From Pseudobdellovibrionaceae bacterium (GTDB lineage Bacteria; Bdellovibrionota; Bdellovibrionia; Bdellovibrionales; Bdellovibrionaceae): a DNA stretch of 64,000 nt. The translations under genes were made by a program, and so were the position numbers. The stretch covers positions 372,001 to 436,000 of the forward strand of contig JADJYV010000002.1 of NCBI GenBank assembly GCA_016719575.1. The letters are read 5' to 3'. This document shows, piece by piece, positions 25,938 through 34,278 of this stretch (the first letter of the stretch is position 1; every line of letters starts with the position of its first letter). Below the pieces are notes generated by a model. That model saw only the letters and a list, made by a program, of their open reading frames with translations. It was not told where the DNA came from and searched no databases.

Positions 25938-26910
25938 CAAAACCACCTAAAAGGCCTGTGACCCACTCTGGAACGTGCAAAAATGGATCTAACAACATTA
26001 TTAGCGCCAAAAATCCAATGGCATAAAAAGCTCCATGCTCAAGATACAAAAACTTCTTTAAAACTTCTTTCTCAACAAACATAATCGTCAAAGATCGAAC
26101 GAAAAAAGCTCCGACACTTAGGCCAATCATAATAATAAATAAATTATGGGTGATCGCAAAAGCCCCGACAACTCCATCAAAACTGAAAGAGGCATCGAGG
26201 ACCTCAAGGTAAATAAACATGCCTGCACTGGCCTTATGCATGTCTTTGATCCCCTCTTGCGACATTTCAAGCCAAGCTCCAATTCCGTCCACAGCAATAA
26301 ATGTGAACAGCCCCGCGATCCCCGCAAGTAAAAAAACTAACTGATCACCCTCGGGTAGAAACGAAGACAAAATCCACATTGTTAACAAGGCTAAGCCGAT
26401 CTCAATTTCGTCAATTTTTCCAAGTTGTGCAAAGGGCCTTTCTACGACAGCAATCCAATGCACGTTTTTGGCTTCGTCATAAAAATAGCGAAGGCTTACC
26501 ATCAAAAGAAACATTCCACCAAAGGCAGAGACTCCTAGGTGGGCTGACTCCATCAGGTGAGCATACTGGTCTGGTTTAAATGTTGCCATCATCAAGGCCG
26601 ACCAGGGGTTGATTTTTCCGACGACTGAAACAATAGCTAAAGGAAAGACAAGCCTCATTCCAAACACGGCAATTGCCATCCCCCAAGTCAAAAACCGATG
26701 ACGCCAAACTGGAGTCATTTCTTTTAAAACGATGGCATTCACAATTGCGTTATCAAATGACAAGGACACCTCTAAAACTGCCAAAACTGCCGTGATAAAA
26801 AGGGCCTGTAGGGCCCCGCTCATCGTGCCAGAATAGTAGTAACCGACAAAAAGCGCCAAAATAAATCCTATGATGATCGAGATGAATGACCCCTTAAAGT
26901 AAATTAACAT
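25864..26910 (-). CDS. TerC/DUF475 family integral membrane protein
   Basis: The 348-residue protein has about ten membrane helices and two internally related signature sites, VSLSFDNAIVNAIVL near residue 50 and DASFSFDGVVGAFAI near residue 230. The buried Asp in each SFD motif is the hallmark of TerC-like proteins, linked to tellurite resistance and to metal (often manganese) export. The DUF475 subgroup has this length. C-terminal residues after the last helix (CARLESSQAPRQQ) lie in the overlap with the convergent EamA gene. It is divergent from a CLC gene with less than 50 bp between starts. Confidence 0.85.
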   Translation of the reverse strand: MLIYFKGSFISIIIGFILALFVGYYYSGTMSGALQALFITAVLAVLEVSLSFDNAIVNAIVLKEMTPVWRHRFLTWGMAIAVFGMRLVFPLAIVSVVGKINPWSALMMATFKPDQYAHLMESAHLGVSAFGGMFLLMVSLRYFYDEAKNVHWIAVVERPFAQLGKIDEIEIGLALLTMWILSSFLPEGDQLVFLLAGIAGLFTFIAVDGIGAWLEMSQEGIKDMHKASAGMFIYLEVLDASFSFDGVVGAFAITHNLFIIMIGLSVGAFFVRSLTIMFVEKEVLKKFLYLEHGAFYAIGFLALIMLLDPFLHVPEWVTGLLGGFVILTAFYWSIRCARLESSQAPRQQ

Positions 26911-26957
26911 AAAAAATCCTTGCAGTTTGTTTGACAGAAGCTACAACGAAAGAACCC

Positions 26958-28136
26958 ATGGCGTCTATTCTGATACATATTTTATGCTTTGCTGTAATTA
27001 TTTTTAGCGTTGGCAGCGCCTCGACCTTGTTTCTATGGCTGTTAAGTCAGGCATCAATAGTCTTTACTGACCATCCCAGCTTGATTTTTTTTCTGCCAGG
27101 ACTGGGACTCGTGGTCGGACTCACATATACCTACTTGGGAAATAAAATTCCGACCCAACAAAAGCTTTTCCATCAAGTACAGGAAAATAGCGCTTTCATC
27201 CCGATTGAAACTGCTTTTTTTATTTTTTTGTTCACGATTTTAAGCCAGCTCTTCGGCGCCTCCACGGGGAGAGAAGGCGCGGCCACACAGTTTGCCGCAA
27301 GTATCGCAGATTTTTACCGAGCACTCCTGAAAAAAATCAATCCAGCCTCTTCTCTCTCGCGCCAGGCTTTTATCCGCAGCGGACTTGCCGCAGGGTTTGG
27401 CGCGGTTTTTGGTGTTCCATGGGCGGGCGCCGTCTTTGCCCTCGAAGTCACTCCAAATAGAAAATGGCCCTTCCGGCATCTCCCCCTCTGTTTGATTTCC
27501 TCATTTTCTGCACATTGGATTGCCCTTGCCTGGGGGGCACAACATAAAATCTATCCGCCACTTGTTTCCTTAAATTGGAGTTTTTGGCTAGTACTCAAAT
27601 GGATGACTTTGGGATTTGTATTCGGCGTGACTGCGAAAATATTTCTTGTCGTACTAAATAATCTTGAACTCGTTTTCTCTAAAAGAATCTCCAGGGCGTG
27701 GCTTCGGCCCGCAATAGGCGGTGTTCTTATTGTTCTACTGACAAGCTTAGTTGGTGAGTATCGCTACAATGGCTTGGGCTTAAATCTTATCGATGCTTCA
27801 TTTAATTCAGGGATTCAAAATTTCGATTTTGCTTTAAAATCTATTTTTACTATCGTCTCCTCCGCTTCAGGGCTAAAAGGAGGAGAGATCACTCCCCTGA
27901 TGTCCATTGGTGCCTCGCTTGGTTTTATTTTGTCTACATGGCTCGCGTTACCGACTGCCTACGCCGCATCATTGGGCCTTGTTGGTGTGTTTGCTTCTTG
28001 CGCTCATATTCAATGGACAGGTGCTATTATGGCCTGGGAGCTTTTTGGTTTTGAAGCCTTTCTTCCCGCCTTCGTCGTCTGTTGGATGGCTAGAAAAGTT
28101 GTTGGATCTCGAGGCGTCTACGTCGCCATTGACTAG
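26958..28136 (+). CDS. CLC-family chloride channel/transporter
   Basis: The roughly 390-residue membrane protein carries the CLC filter segments: GREGAATQ (with the gating Glu of GREG), GLAAGFGAVFGVPWAGAVFALEV, and GGEITPLMSIGA near the C-terminus. It lacks cytoplasmic CBS domains. The residue that in E. coli ClC-ec1 is the inner proton-transfer Glu203 reads as Val here (FALEV), as in animal ClC-0/ClC-1 channels. That favours a channel-like or uncoupled mode (inference from alignment by eye). A TTG at 26931 would add nine residues; I prefer ATG 26958, though neither has a strong ribosome site. Confidence 0.85.
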   Translation: MASILIHILCFAVIIFSVGSASTLFLWLLSQASIVFTDHPSLIFFLPGLGLVVGLTYTYLGNKIPTQQKLFHQVQENSAFIPIETAFFIFLFTILSQLFGASTGREGAATQFAASIADFYRALLKKINPASSLSRQAFIRSGLAAGFGAVFGVPWAGAVFALEVTPNRKWPFRHLPLCLISSFSAHWIALAWGAQHKIYPPLVSLNWSFWLVLKWMTLGFVFGVTAKIFLVVLNNLELVFSKRISRAWLRPAIGGVLIVLLTSLVGEYRYNGLGLNLIDASFNSGIQNFDFALKSIFTIVSSASGLKGGEITPLMSIGASLGFILSTWLALPTAYAASLGLVGVFASCAHIQWTGAIMAWELFGFEAFLPAFVVCWMARKVVGSRGVYVAID

Positions 28137-28476
28137 ACAGTTTTTACATAATTCCCCATCAAGCCCATCACTTCTTGCTCCTGCCGTCATAATTCAACTA
28201 GACCTTTCGCCCACTCTGTCGACATTTAAATGAGACTGCTGCCTTTTTGCCTAGACCTTTGACTAGAGAGTTAGACCCATTTTTTGTTTTGCTAAAAAAT
28301 TTTTCTGATTTTTTTTGTTTTCTTTTTTTCCATTATTTTATTTTAGACATTTTAAACGAGCTTCTCAACATGAGAAGCCGCAATCATTTTCATCAGTTAA
28401 GCACTAAGTCGAGCTAGACGAGGCCTTGGCCCTGTTTTTGCCTTAATCAAAGATGAGATTAAAAATTGGAGAATAT
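28137..28476. other. Intergenic region, T-rich tract and hairpin
   Basis: No convincing gene is seen in these 340 bases. A strongly T-rich stretch occupies about 28280-28350, followed by a perfect eight-base hairpin (28360-28378). The string TAGAC recurs at about 28133, 28199, 28252, 28272 and 28414. A promoter for the lipoprotein at 28477 must lie here, but I cannot place it. Confidence 0.4.
28360..28378. promoter_or_regulatory. Perfect inverted repeat upstream of proline-rich lipoprotein
   Basis: GCTTCTCA-ACA-TGAGAAGC forms an eight-base stem with a three-base loop. No T-run follows on either strand, so a regulator site or RNA structure is more likely than a terminator. Confidence 0.4.
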
Positions 28477-29253
28477 ATGAAATTTCTGAGATCAAAAGCA
28501 ACCTTGATGATTGGGTCACTCTACTTTCTAACCGCCTGTAGTGATGCGAATATGCAGTTTATGCACGAATATCAAAACATTTCAAAAGCAGAAATCCCGA
28601 TTGATGGTGAAATTCCAGTCGTAGCTCCTGTTCCTGAGCCCACTCCTGTCGTCGTTGCGCCAACTCCGCAGCCAACGCCTGAGCCCACTCCTGTCGTCGT
28701 TGCGCCAACTCCGCAGCCACCTCCTGTCGTCGTGGTACCAACACCGCAGCCACCTCCGGTTGTTGTTGACGACTGTCAAGTCGCCGGCCTCAGCCAAAAA
28801 GCCTGCTACTTAATGAAAATCATGGCTCTTGGGTGCCCTCTGCGTGACAACACTCCAGCTAATTATATTCCTCCAACACAAGCTCAGGTTATTGCTAATG
28901 TGGATCAATGTAATGAGGCTTCCTACCCATACACGACACCTACATCAGATCAGGAAAACGTTATTCAACGTCTGATCAATCCGAACGATGATGCATTCAG
29001 AAAGTATATATTCACCGGTCTGTATTATAAGCCGCCATTTACTGATGACTTTAAAAAATACTTCGGCATTGAAATATACACAGCCATATCCACGTTCTGT
29101 TACAATGTTGGATTGCCAACAGGGCCCGGCTCTATCTTGCCTAGAGAGGCCTATACGACCGAAGGTTATGTCATGGACAGAGAATATAGGGCAGCCAATG
29201 TCTACGCAGGTCAACTGAATCAGTGTGTTCGTGCCAGTAAGAGAACACCTTAA
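28477..29253 (+). CDS. Lipoprotein with proline-rich tandem repeat
   Basis: ATG 28477 is preceded by GGAG at five bases; an earlier in-frame ATG at 28453 has none. The signal MKFLRSKATLMIGSLYFLTAC ends in a lipobox (LTAC). After it comes SDANMQF, then about 45 residues of PEPTPVVVAPTPQP-type repeats forming an extended tether. A globular domain of about 150 residues with six Cys (DDCQVAGLSQKACYLM, GCPLRD, DQCNEA, TFCYN, NQCVRA) follows, probably disulfide-bonded and surface or periplasm located. I do not recognise the domain. The lipid-proximal CxxxxMQF resembles that of the lipoprotein at 59488-61323. Confidence 0.8.
   Translation: MKFLRSKATLMIGSLYFLTACSDANMQFMHEYQNISKAEIPIDGEIPVVAPVPEPTPVVVAPTPQPTPEPTPVVVAPTPQPPPVVVVPTPQPPPVVVDDCQVAGLSQKACYLMKIMALGCPLRDNTPANYIPPTQAQVIANVDQCNEASYPYTTPTSDQENVIQRLINPNDDAFRKYIFTGLYYKPPFTDDFKKYFGIEIYTAISTFCYNVGLPTGPGSILPREAYTTEGYVMDREYRAANVYAGQLNQCVRASKRTP
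28633..28719. repeat. Tandem 45-bp repeat inside the lipoprotein tether
   Basis: A 42-bp unit at 28633-28674 recurs without change at 28678-28719 (period 45 bp), and a shorter degenerate copy follows to about 28750. Each unit encodes about 15 residues of the Pro/Val tether. Exact DNA identity suggests recent duplication and slippage-driven length variation. Confidence 0.85.
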
Positions 29254-29277
29254 TTAAATCAGAACTACCCCCGAAGA

Positions 29278-29763
29278 TCAGCCGCGAATTTGTTTCGCCT
29301 GGTCTTCGATCTTTTTTACAAGTTTCTGTTTGAAGGCTGCAAGCTTATTTTCCAAATCAGTAGAGTGAACCGCAAGTATTTGAATGGCGAGCAAAGCCGC
29401 ATTTCCGGCATTGCCGATAGCAACTGTCGCCACAGGTACACCTTCGGGCATTTGAACAATTGAGAGCAACGCATCTTCACCATTTAAAGTTCCTACAGCA
29501 ACAGGAACTCCAATCACCGGAAGTGTTGTCAAAGAGGCGATCATCCCCGGAAGATGAGCTGCCCCACCAGCTCCGGCAATGACAACTCTGTAACTCTGTT
29601 GGGCTTTAGTGCCCTCCTCAAAAAGAAGAGCCGGAGTTCTGTGGGCCGAAACTATCTTGGTATGAAAAGAAACTCCAAACTCAGTCAAAACCTCTTCCGC
29701 TCGTTTCATGACAGCGTAATCAGTTAAGCTTCCCATCACAATCAAAACGTCTGTCCTACTCAT
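29278..29763 (-). CDS. purE: N5-carboxyaminoimidazole ribonucleotide mutase
   Basis: The 161-residue protein has the PurE class I core: MGSLTDYAVMKRAEEVL, KIVSAHRTPALLFE (catalytic His), GAGGAAHLPGMIAS and PVIGVPV. It converts N5-CAIR made by PurK to CAIR. The presence of purK directly upstream confirms the class I (two-step) route. The ATG overlaps the end of purK by eight bases. It is last in the ten-gene purine operon. The 24 bases to the convergent lipoprotein gene hold no obvious terminator. Confidence 0.95.
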   Translation of the reverse strand: MSRTDVLIVMGSLTDYAVMKRAEEVLTEFGVSFHTKIVSAHRTPALLFEEGTKAQQSYRVVIAGAGGAAHLPGMIASLTTLPVIGVPVAVGTLNGEDALLSIVQMPEGVPVATVAIGNAGNAALLAIQILAVHSTDLENKLAAFKQKLVKKIEDQAKQIRG

Positions 29764-30949
29764 TGGCCCTCAAACTTTCTTGCCACTGAACCTCCAACTT
29801 AACAAGAGAATCGATCAGGGCTGGTAATTCATCAACATGCTCACTATGAACAATGATATGTCCAAGTTTTCTCCCCGGTGTAGTCAAATCTTTATCATAC
29901 CAATAACTTTGGACAGTTTTAGGTCGCGAAACTGGACCGCGGAGCCCCTCGGGTCCTAACAAATTGATCATCGCAAAGGCCGGACTGCTAGAAAAATCAT
30001 CTGGCTCCCACCTCTTTTGCCAATAGGCCTTTAGATGCAACTGAAACTGACTGTACTTCGAGGCCTGCTGAGAAAAATGACCCGAGTTGTGAACACGAGG
30101 AGCTATTTCATTGACCAAAAGATCCCCCGATTGAGTCACAAAAAACTCTACGGCAAAGGTTCCAAGTAAGTTCAATTTGCGGGCGATGACGGCTGCTATT
30201 TCTTGGGCGCGGACTTCGTTCTTATCCTCGCCAAGGGCCTTGTAAGCCAAGTAACAAACTCCCTTTTTCTGAATCGTTTCAATCAGTGGATAGAAGCCGA
30301 GGTCTCCTCCAAAAGTTTGGCAAGAAACCAAAGCCACCTCTTTTGAAAATTCAACAAAACGCTCAGCATAAACTCTCGACCCTGACGAATAAGCGTCCGC
30401 GCAAAAAGATATTATTTCTTTTAGAGCAATTTCAGATCGAGGTGGAATGGCAAGATTTCCTTTTCCGTCATAACCCATTCTCGATTTTTTAAGTACAAAA
30501 CCATTCCACCTTGTTTGTAGATTCTCTAAATTTTCGATATTTAAAAACTCAGGCTGAATCTCAATGTATTCAGAACTTGGAATTCTATTTTTCGAAAAAA
30601 AATTCTTTTGCTCGAGTTTATCTTGAGCAATTTTTAATCCTGCCGCTGATGGGATTGGCAAAATACTTTTACTGGCGCGTAACTTTTGAGATTCTTCCCA
30701 GGCTTGAAAAATAGCTTCAACATCAAGAAATTCGCTTTCGATAGCAAAACTCTCCACGGTCCCAAAATAATCGCGCAACTTTGAAATATCTGCAATGGCA
30801 CCTGTTACGATCTCCGCGCCAGCTCTTTGCGCCGGACAAATGTATTGATCATGATAAACAAGAGACGGAGCTAACCTCTGCGGCATCGAGCAACTCGCCT
30901 CCCATAACATTCGCCCTAGCTGGCCTCCGCCCAAAATGCCAATTCTCAT
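29756..30949 (-). CDS. purK: N5-carboxyaminoimidazole ribonucleotide synthase
   Basis: An ATP-grasp enzyme of about 397 residues. GILGGGQLGRMLW is at the N-terminus, FVLKKSRMGYDGKGN forms the ATP-grasp loop, and NEIAPRVHNSGHFS holds metal ligands near residue 275. It uses ATP and bicarbonate to carboxylate AIR. I prefer ATG 30949, two bases after the purM stop, to the TTG at 30955 that overlaps it. It overlaps purE by eight bases. Confidence 0.94.
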   Translation of the reverse strand: MRIGILGGGQLGRMLWEASCSMPQRLAPSLVYHDQYICPAQRAGAEIVTGAIADISKLRDYFGTVESFAIESEFLDVEAIFQAWEESQKLRASKSILPIPSAAGLKIAQDKLEQKNFFSKNRIPSSEYIEIQPEFLNIENLENLQTRWNGFVLKKSRMGYDGKGNLAIPPRSEIALKEIISFCADAYSSGSRVYAERFVEFSKEVALVSCQTFGGDLGFYPLIETIQKKGVCYLAYKALGEDKNEVRAQEIAAVIARKLNLLGTFAVEFFVTQSGDLLVNEIAPRVHNSGHFSQQASKYSQFQLHLKAYWQKRWEPDDFSSSPAFAMINLLGPEGLRGPVSRPKTVQSYWYDKDLTTPGRKLGHIIVHSEHVDELPALIDSLVKLEVQWQESLRANE

Positions 30950-30951
30950 TC

Positions 30952-31995
30952 TCAATACACCAAGGTCGCCACGTTATATTCAGACCGTACTTTCACTTCA
31001 CACATTTTTTCCTTGGCTATGACTGTTCCAAGCTTCCATGCTTTAAACTTCTTATTTTTTAAATGCCCAAGAACAGGCGCGACCGCTTTTGGCTCACAGG
31101 CGATCACGAGTCCAATCCCCATATTGAAGGTCTGTACTTTTTCTTCAAAAGATAAAGATTTGTCTTCTAGAGCTTCAAGCCATTGAAAGGCCTTTGGCCT
31201 CTCTTTCAATGGGGGCAACACAATATCATAACTCACAGAGGAAGACATCCTTGGCACATTAAGAAATCCTGATCCGGTAATGTGAGCAAGCCCCTTGATC
31301 TGCTTTTTTAAAATCAAATCCAAAACTGCATCTGTGTATATTTGCGTCGGTTTTAACAGCTCTTTAACCAGCTGTTGGCGGGTAAGAGATTTTGTCGGCT
31401 TCCAATCCTTAAATAGCTTACGCACAAGACTGTATCCATTGCTATGAAAACCTGTTGACGAAACGCCAATTAGGACGTCGCCACGTTTGATATTTTTACC
31501 AGGCAACACCCGGTTTTTTTCAACAACACCTACGGCAAATCCAGCAAGGTCATACTCTCCCGCCTCATAGAAACCGGGCATCTCTGCGGTTTCACCGCCG
31601 ATCAAGGCACATCCGCCTTGCTTGCAGCCATGAACAATTCCAGCCACGACTTTTTTTGCGACTTGGGGCTTTAACTTTCCAGTCGCAAAATAATCTAAAA
31701 AAAACAACGGCTTTGCGCCAACGCACAAAAGATCATTGACCGACATAGCAACAAGATCAATCCCAACCGTCGAATGTCCATCCCATTCGAAAGCCAACTT
31801 TAATTTGGTCCCAACTCCATCTGTGCTAGCCGCAATATACTGTTTCGCATTGAGAGCATACAGCGAGGCGTATCCGCCCACTGAGGACTTAACGTTTGGA
31901 TTCAAAGTCGAACGGACCATTGTTGATATACTGCCGACAAATTGGTCTGCCAAATCTCTATTAACTCCGGCTTTAGCGTAGGCCCCTTTTTTCAT
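30952..31995 (-). CDS. purM: Phosphoribosylformylglycinamidine cyclo-ligase (AIR synthetase)
   Basis: The 347-residue protein matches PurM: AASTDGVGTKLKLA (ATP/substrate loop), GIDLVAMSVNDLLCVGAKPLFF, GGETAEMPGFY and ITGSGFLNVPR. It closes the imidazole ring of AIR from FGAM with ATP. Length equals that of E. coli PurM (345). It lies 10 bp after purH and its stop abuts the purK start. Confidence 0.95.
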   Translation of the reverse strand: MKKGAYAKAGVNRDLADQFVGSISTMVRSTLNPNVKSSVGGYASLYALNAKQYIAASTDGVGTKLKLAFEWDGHSTVGIDLVAMSVNDLLCVGAKPLFFLDYFATGKLKPQVAKKVVAGIVHGCKQGGCALIGGETAEMPGFYEAGEYDLAGFAVGVVEKNRVLPGKNIKRGDVLIGVSSTGFHSNGYSLVRKLFKDWKPTKSLTRQQLVKELLKPTQIYTDAVLDLILKKQIKGLAHITGSGFLNVPRMSSSVSYDIVLPPLKERPKAFQWLEALEDKSLSFEEKVQTFNMGIGLVIACEPKAVAPVLGHLKNKKFKAWKLGTVIAKEKMCEVKVRSEYNVATLVY

Positions 31996-32005
31996 TCTTG
32001 CGCTC

Positions 32006-33550
32006 CTAATGTCTAAAATGACGGTATCCAGTCAAGGCCATTGCAATTCGGTGCTCATTGCAGGCAGCAATGATTGCGCTGTCTTTTATACTTCCACCGG
32101 GTTGAACAATATATCGAATACCTACACTGGCTGCGACATCAACCGAATCTCGGAAAGGAAAAAAGGCATCGCTGATCAAAACGCAATCATCGAGAATTGC
32201 TTTGTTGGTCACCGCTTGTGCGCGAGGGATCGCAAGTTTTTGCATCGCCTCAACTCGGTTCGGTTGTCCCTGACCTGCTCCGACCATGCAGTAGTCTTTG
32301 TCTTGGTCCTCGTGAACAAGACAAACTGAATTGCTTTTTAAAAGTTTGTTACAAAAAACCCCAAAATGCGCGAGTGCATTTAAAGAGCTGGGCCATGTTA
32401 CCTCAGTGACTCCCTTGAGTGGCTCTTCAAGTTGTTGATCTAAACTCTGAGTGAGCACGCCACCCGCTACACTCATTTGCATATGAGAAGACTCGGCATC
32501 CCAATGACGAACGGTCACTGCCTTCAAGTTTTTTCGTTGATTTAAAATATTTTTAAGATCGGATGCTGCCAGCTCCGGCGCGGCAACCAGTTCGACAAAA
32601 CGAGATTCAAAGTAAGACAAAACCTCTTGATCAATTTTATCTGTAAAAATCAACACACCACCAAATGCTGAAATCGGATCACACTTCCACGCTTTTTCTA
32701 AAGCCCTCATCTGTGCGCTTGGAGTCGTCTTTAAAACAGAAGCAACACCGCACGGATTGTTGTGTTTGACAATGACCACACTGGTTCGATCTGGAAACGC
32801 CGTCTTTAAATCTCTTGCCAAAAAATAGGCCGAAGAAAGATCGACAATATTATTATACGAAAGTTCCGATCCAGTGAGTGGACAATCCCAATTAAGGGGG
32901 CTATTTGGAGCAACTCGCAGCGAGGCCTTCTGATGAGGATTCTCTCCGTAACGCAAGCTTTTCACCTGTGATCCAAAAACAGACTGAATCGATAAATCAT
33001 AGGCTGCCACCATATCCCACGCCTGTGCCGCTGCCTTTAACGCCGTTTCATCGTCAACACAAGCGGCCGAATTCAGTTGTTCCACCACTTCGGGGTACTG
33101 CGATGGGGAAGTCAAAACTAAAACATCAGGAGCATTCTTTGCCGCTGCTCGAACAAGAGCCGGACCACCGATATCTATCAACTCAATTCGCTCAGAACGG
33201 GTTAAATTTTTATCGATGTTTTTATCAAAGGGATAAAAATTTACAACCACAGCATCAAGTAGCTTGATGTTCAATCTTTCCCAATCCAATTTATCCTTTG
33301 GATCCTGGCGACGAGCGAGCAAGCCTGAAAAGATTTTGAAGGAAAGAGTCTTCATTCTTCCTTGAAAGGCCTCAGGCGTGTCTGCCAATTCCTCAGCCAA
33401 ACGACAAGAAATCCCTGCGTCTTGTAGAGTCCGATAGGTTCCACCTGATGCGTAAAGTTCCACCCCTGCCCGGTGCATGGATTGAGCTAACTCAACAAGC
33501 CCGGTTTTATCAGAAACACTGAGAAGCGCTCGGTTTATTTTTAAAGACAC
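32006..33550 (-). CDS. purH: Bifunctional AICAR formyltransferase / IMP cyclohydrolase
   Basis: The 514-residue protein joins an IMP cyclohydrolase domain (RALLSVSDKTGL at the start; GGTYRTLQDAG) to an AICAR transformylase domain with KHNNPCGVA (catalytic Lys-His). PGGSIKD and a terminal MALTGYRHFRH are also present. It performs the last two steps to IMP. The start is GTG, supported by GAGGAGG six bases upstream within the end of purQ, with a 10-base overlap. Confidence 0.95.
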   Translation of the reverse strand: MSLKINRALLSVSDKTGLVELAQSMHRAGVELYASGGTYRTLQDAGISCRLAEELADTPEAFQGRMKTLSFKIFSGLLARRQDPKDKLDWERLNIKLLDAVVVNFYPFDKNIDKNLTRSERIELIDIGGPALVRAAAKNAPDVLVLTSPSQYPEVVEQLNSAACVDDETALKAAAQAWDMVAAYDLSIQSVFGSQVKSLRYGENPHQKASLRVAPNSPLNWDCPLTGSELSYNNIVDLSSAYFLARDLKTAFPDRTSVVIVKHNNPCGVASVLKTTPSAQMRALEKAWKCDPISAFGGVLIFTDKIDQEVLSYFESRFVELVAAPELAASDLKNILNQRKNLKAVTVRHWDAESSHMQMSVAGGVLTQSLDQQLEEPLKGVTEVTWPSSLNALAHFGVFCNKLLKSNSVCLVHEDQDKDYCMVGAGQGQPNRVEAMQKLAIPRAQAVTNKAILDDCVLISDAFFPFRDSVDVAASVGIRYIVQPGGSIKDSAIIAACNEHRIAMALTGYRHFRH

Positions 33551-34278
33551 TGGACCTCCTCATAGGCATTTTTAAAAAACTGTAGTCCGACCTCAACTCC
33601 GTCGCAATCTTCGGGATTCATTGTCCACTGAGGAGTTTGCGTCTTTCGTATAGCGGCTTCGGGGTGAGGCATCAGTCCGAAAATGCGGCCCGAAGAACTA
33701 ACTAGACCGGCAATTTTTTCGGTGCTGCCATTAACGTCTTCACTATACTGAACTGAAACTTGAAAATCTGAATTATCATATAACAAAACAGAGGAATCAA
33801 AAAGCAAACGACCTTCGCCATGACGAATCGGCAAATACATTTTCTCGATCCCTTTTAAGAAAATATTGTCGTTTTTGGTCTTCTGGAGACTGGCCCACCT
33901 ATTGATAAAGGTATTTTGAATGTTATGAGTGATTGAGACATTCTTGCCAAAAACTCCCATAGCGATCAAAGCCTGAAAACCATTGCACACACCTAAAACT
34001 ACACCGCCGTTCTCTGCGAAGTCATTCAAGTCCCAGGCGAGACCTTTTTTAAGTTTTAGTGCAAGAACGCGTCCAGAACCCAAATGATCACCAAAAGAAA
34101 AGCCCCCTGGTAAAAACAAACTTTTGTAGGTTTTCTTTAGGTCCTCTTGTGAAAATTTTTTTTGAATCAAATCATTGATATGTACAATATCAATTGAGAA
34201 TCCGACTTTTTTTGCCGCAAAGGCCATCTCTTGTTCGCAATTAATACCATCACCTGCTAGAACTAAAGCTTTTGTCAT
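33541..34278 (-). CDS. purQ: FGAM synthase glutaminase subunit
   Basis: A class I glutamine amidotransferase of about 245 residues. GVCNGFQALIAMG holds the nucleophile Cys and MPHPEAAIR the His-Glu of the triad. It passes ammonia to PurL. ATG 34278 overlaps the purL stop as ATGA and has AAGGAG seven bases upstream; an in-frame ATG further up (34296) lacks such a site. In gamma-proteobacteria this domain is fused to PurL; here it is a separate, coupled gene. Confidence 0.95.
   Translation of the reverse strand: MTKALVLAGDGINCEQEMAFAAKKVGFSIDIVHINDLIQKKFSQEDLKKTYKSLFLPGGFSFGDHLGSGRVLALKLKKGLAWDLNDFAENGGVVLGVCNGFQALIAMGVFGKNVSITHNIQNTFINRWASLQKTKNDNIFLKGIEKMYLPIRHGEGRLLFDSSVLLYDNSDFQVSVQYSEDVNGSTEKIAGLVSSSGRIFGLMPHPEAAIRKTQTPQWTMNPEDCDGVEVGLQFFKNAYEEVQCL

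Noticed and set aside
28280..28350. T-rich tract as an intrinsic terminator of the CLC gene
   Set aside because: No stable GC-rich stem precedes the T-run; the only good hairpin lies after it.
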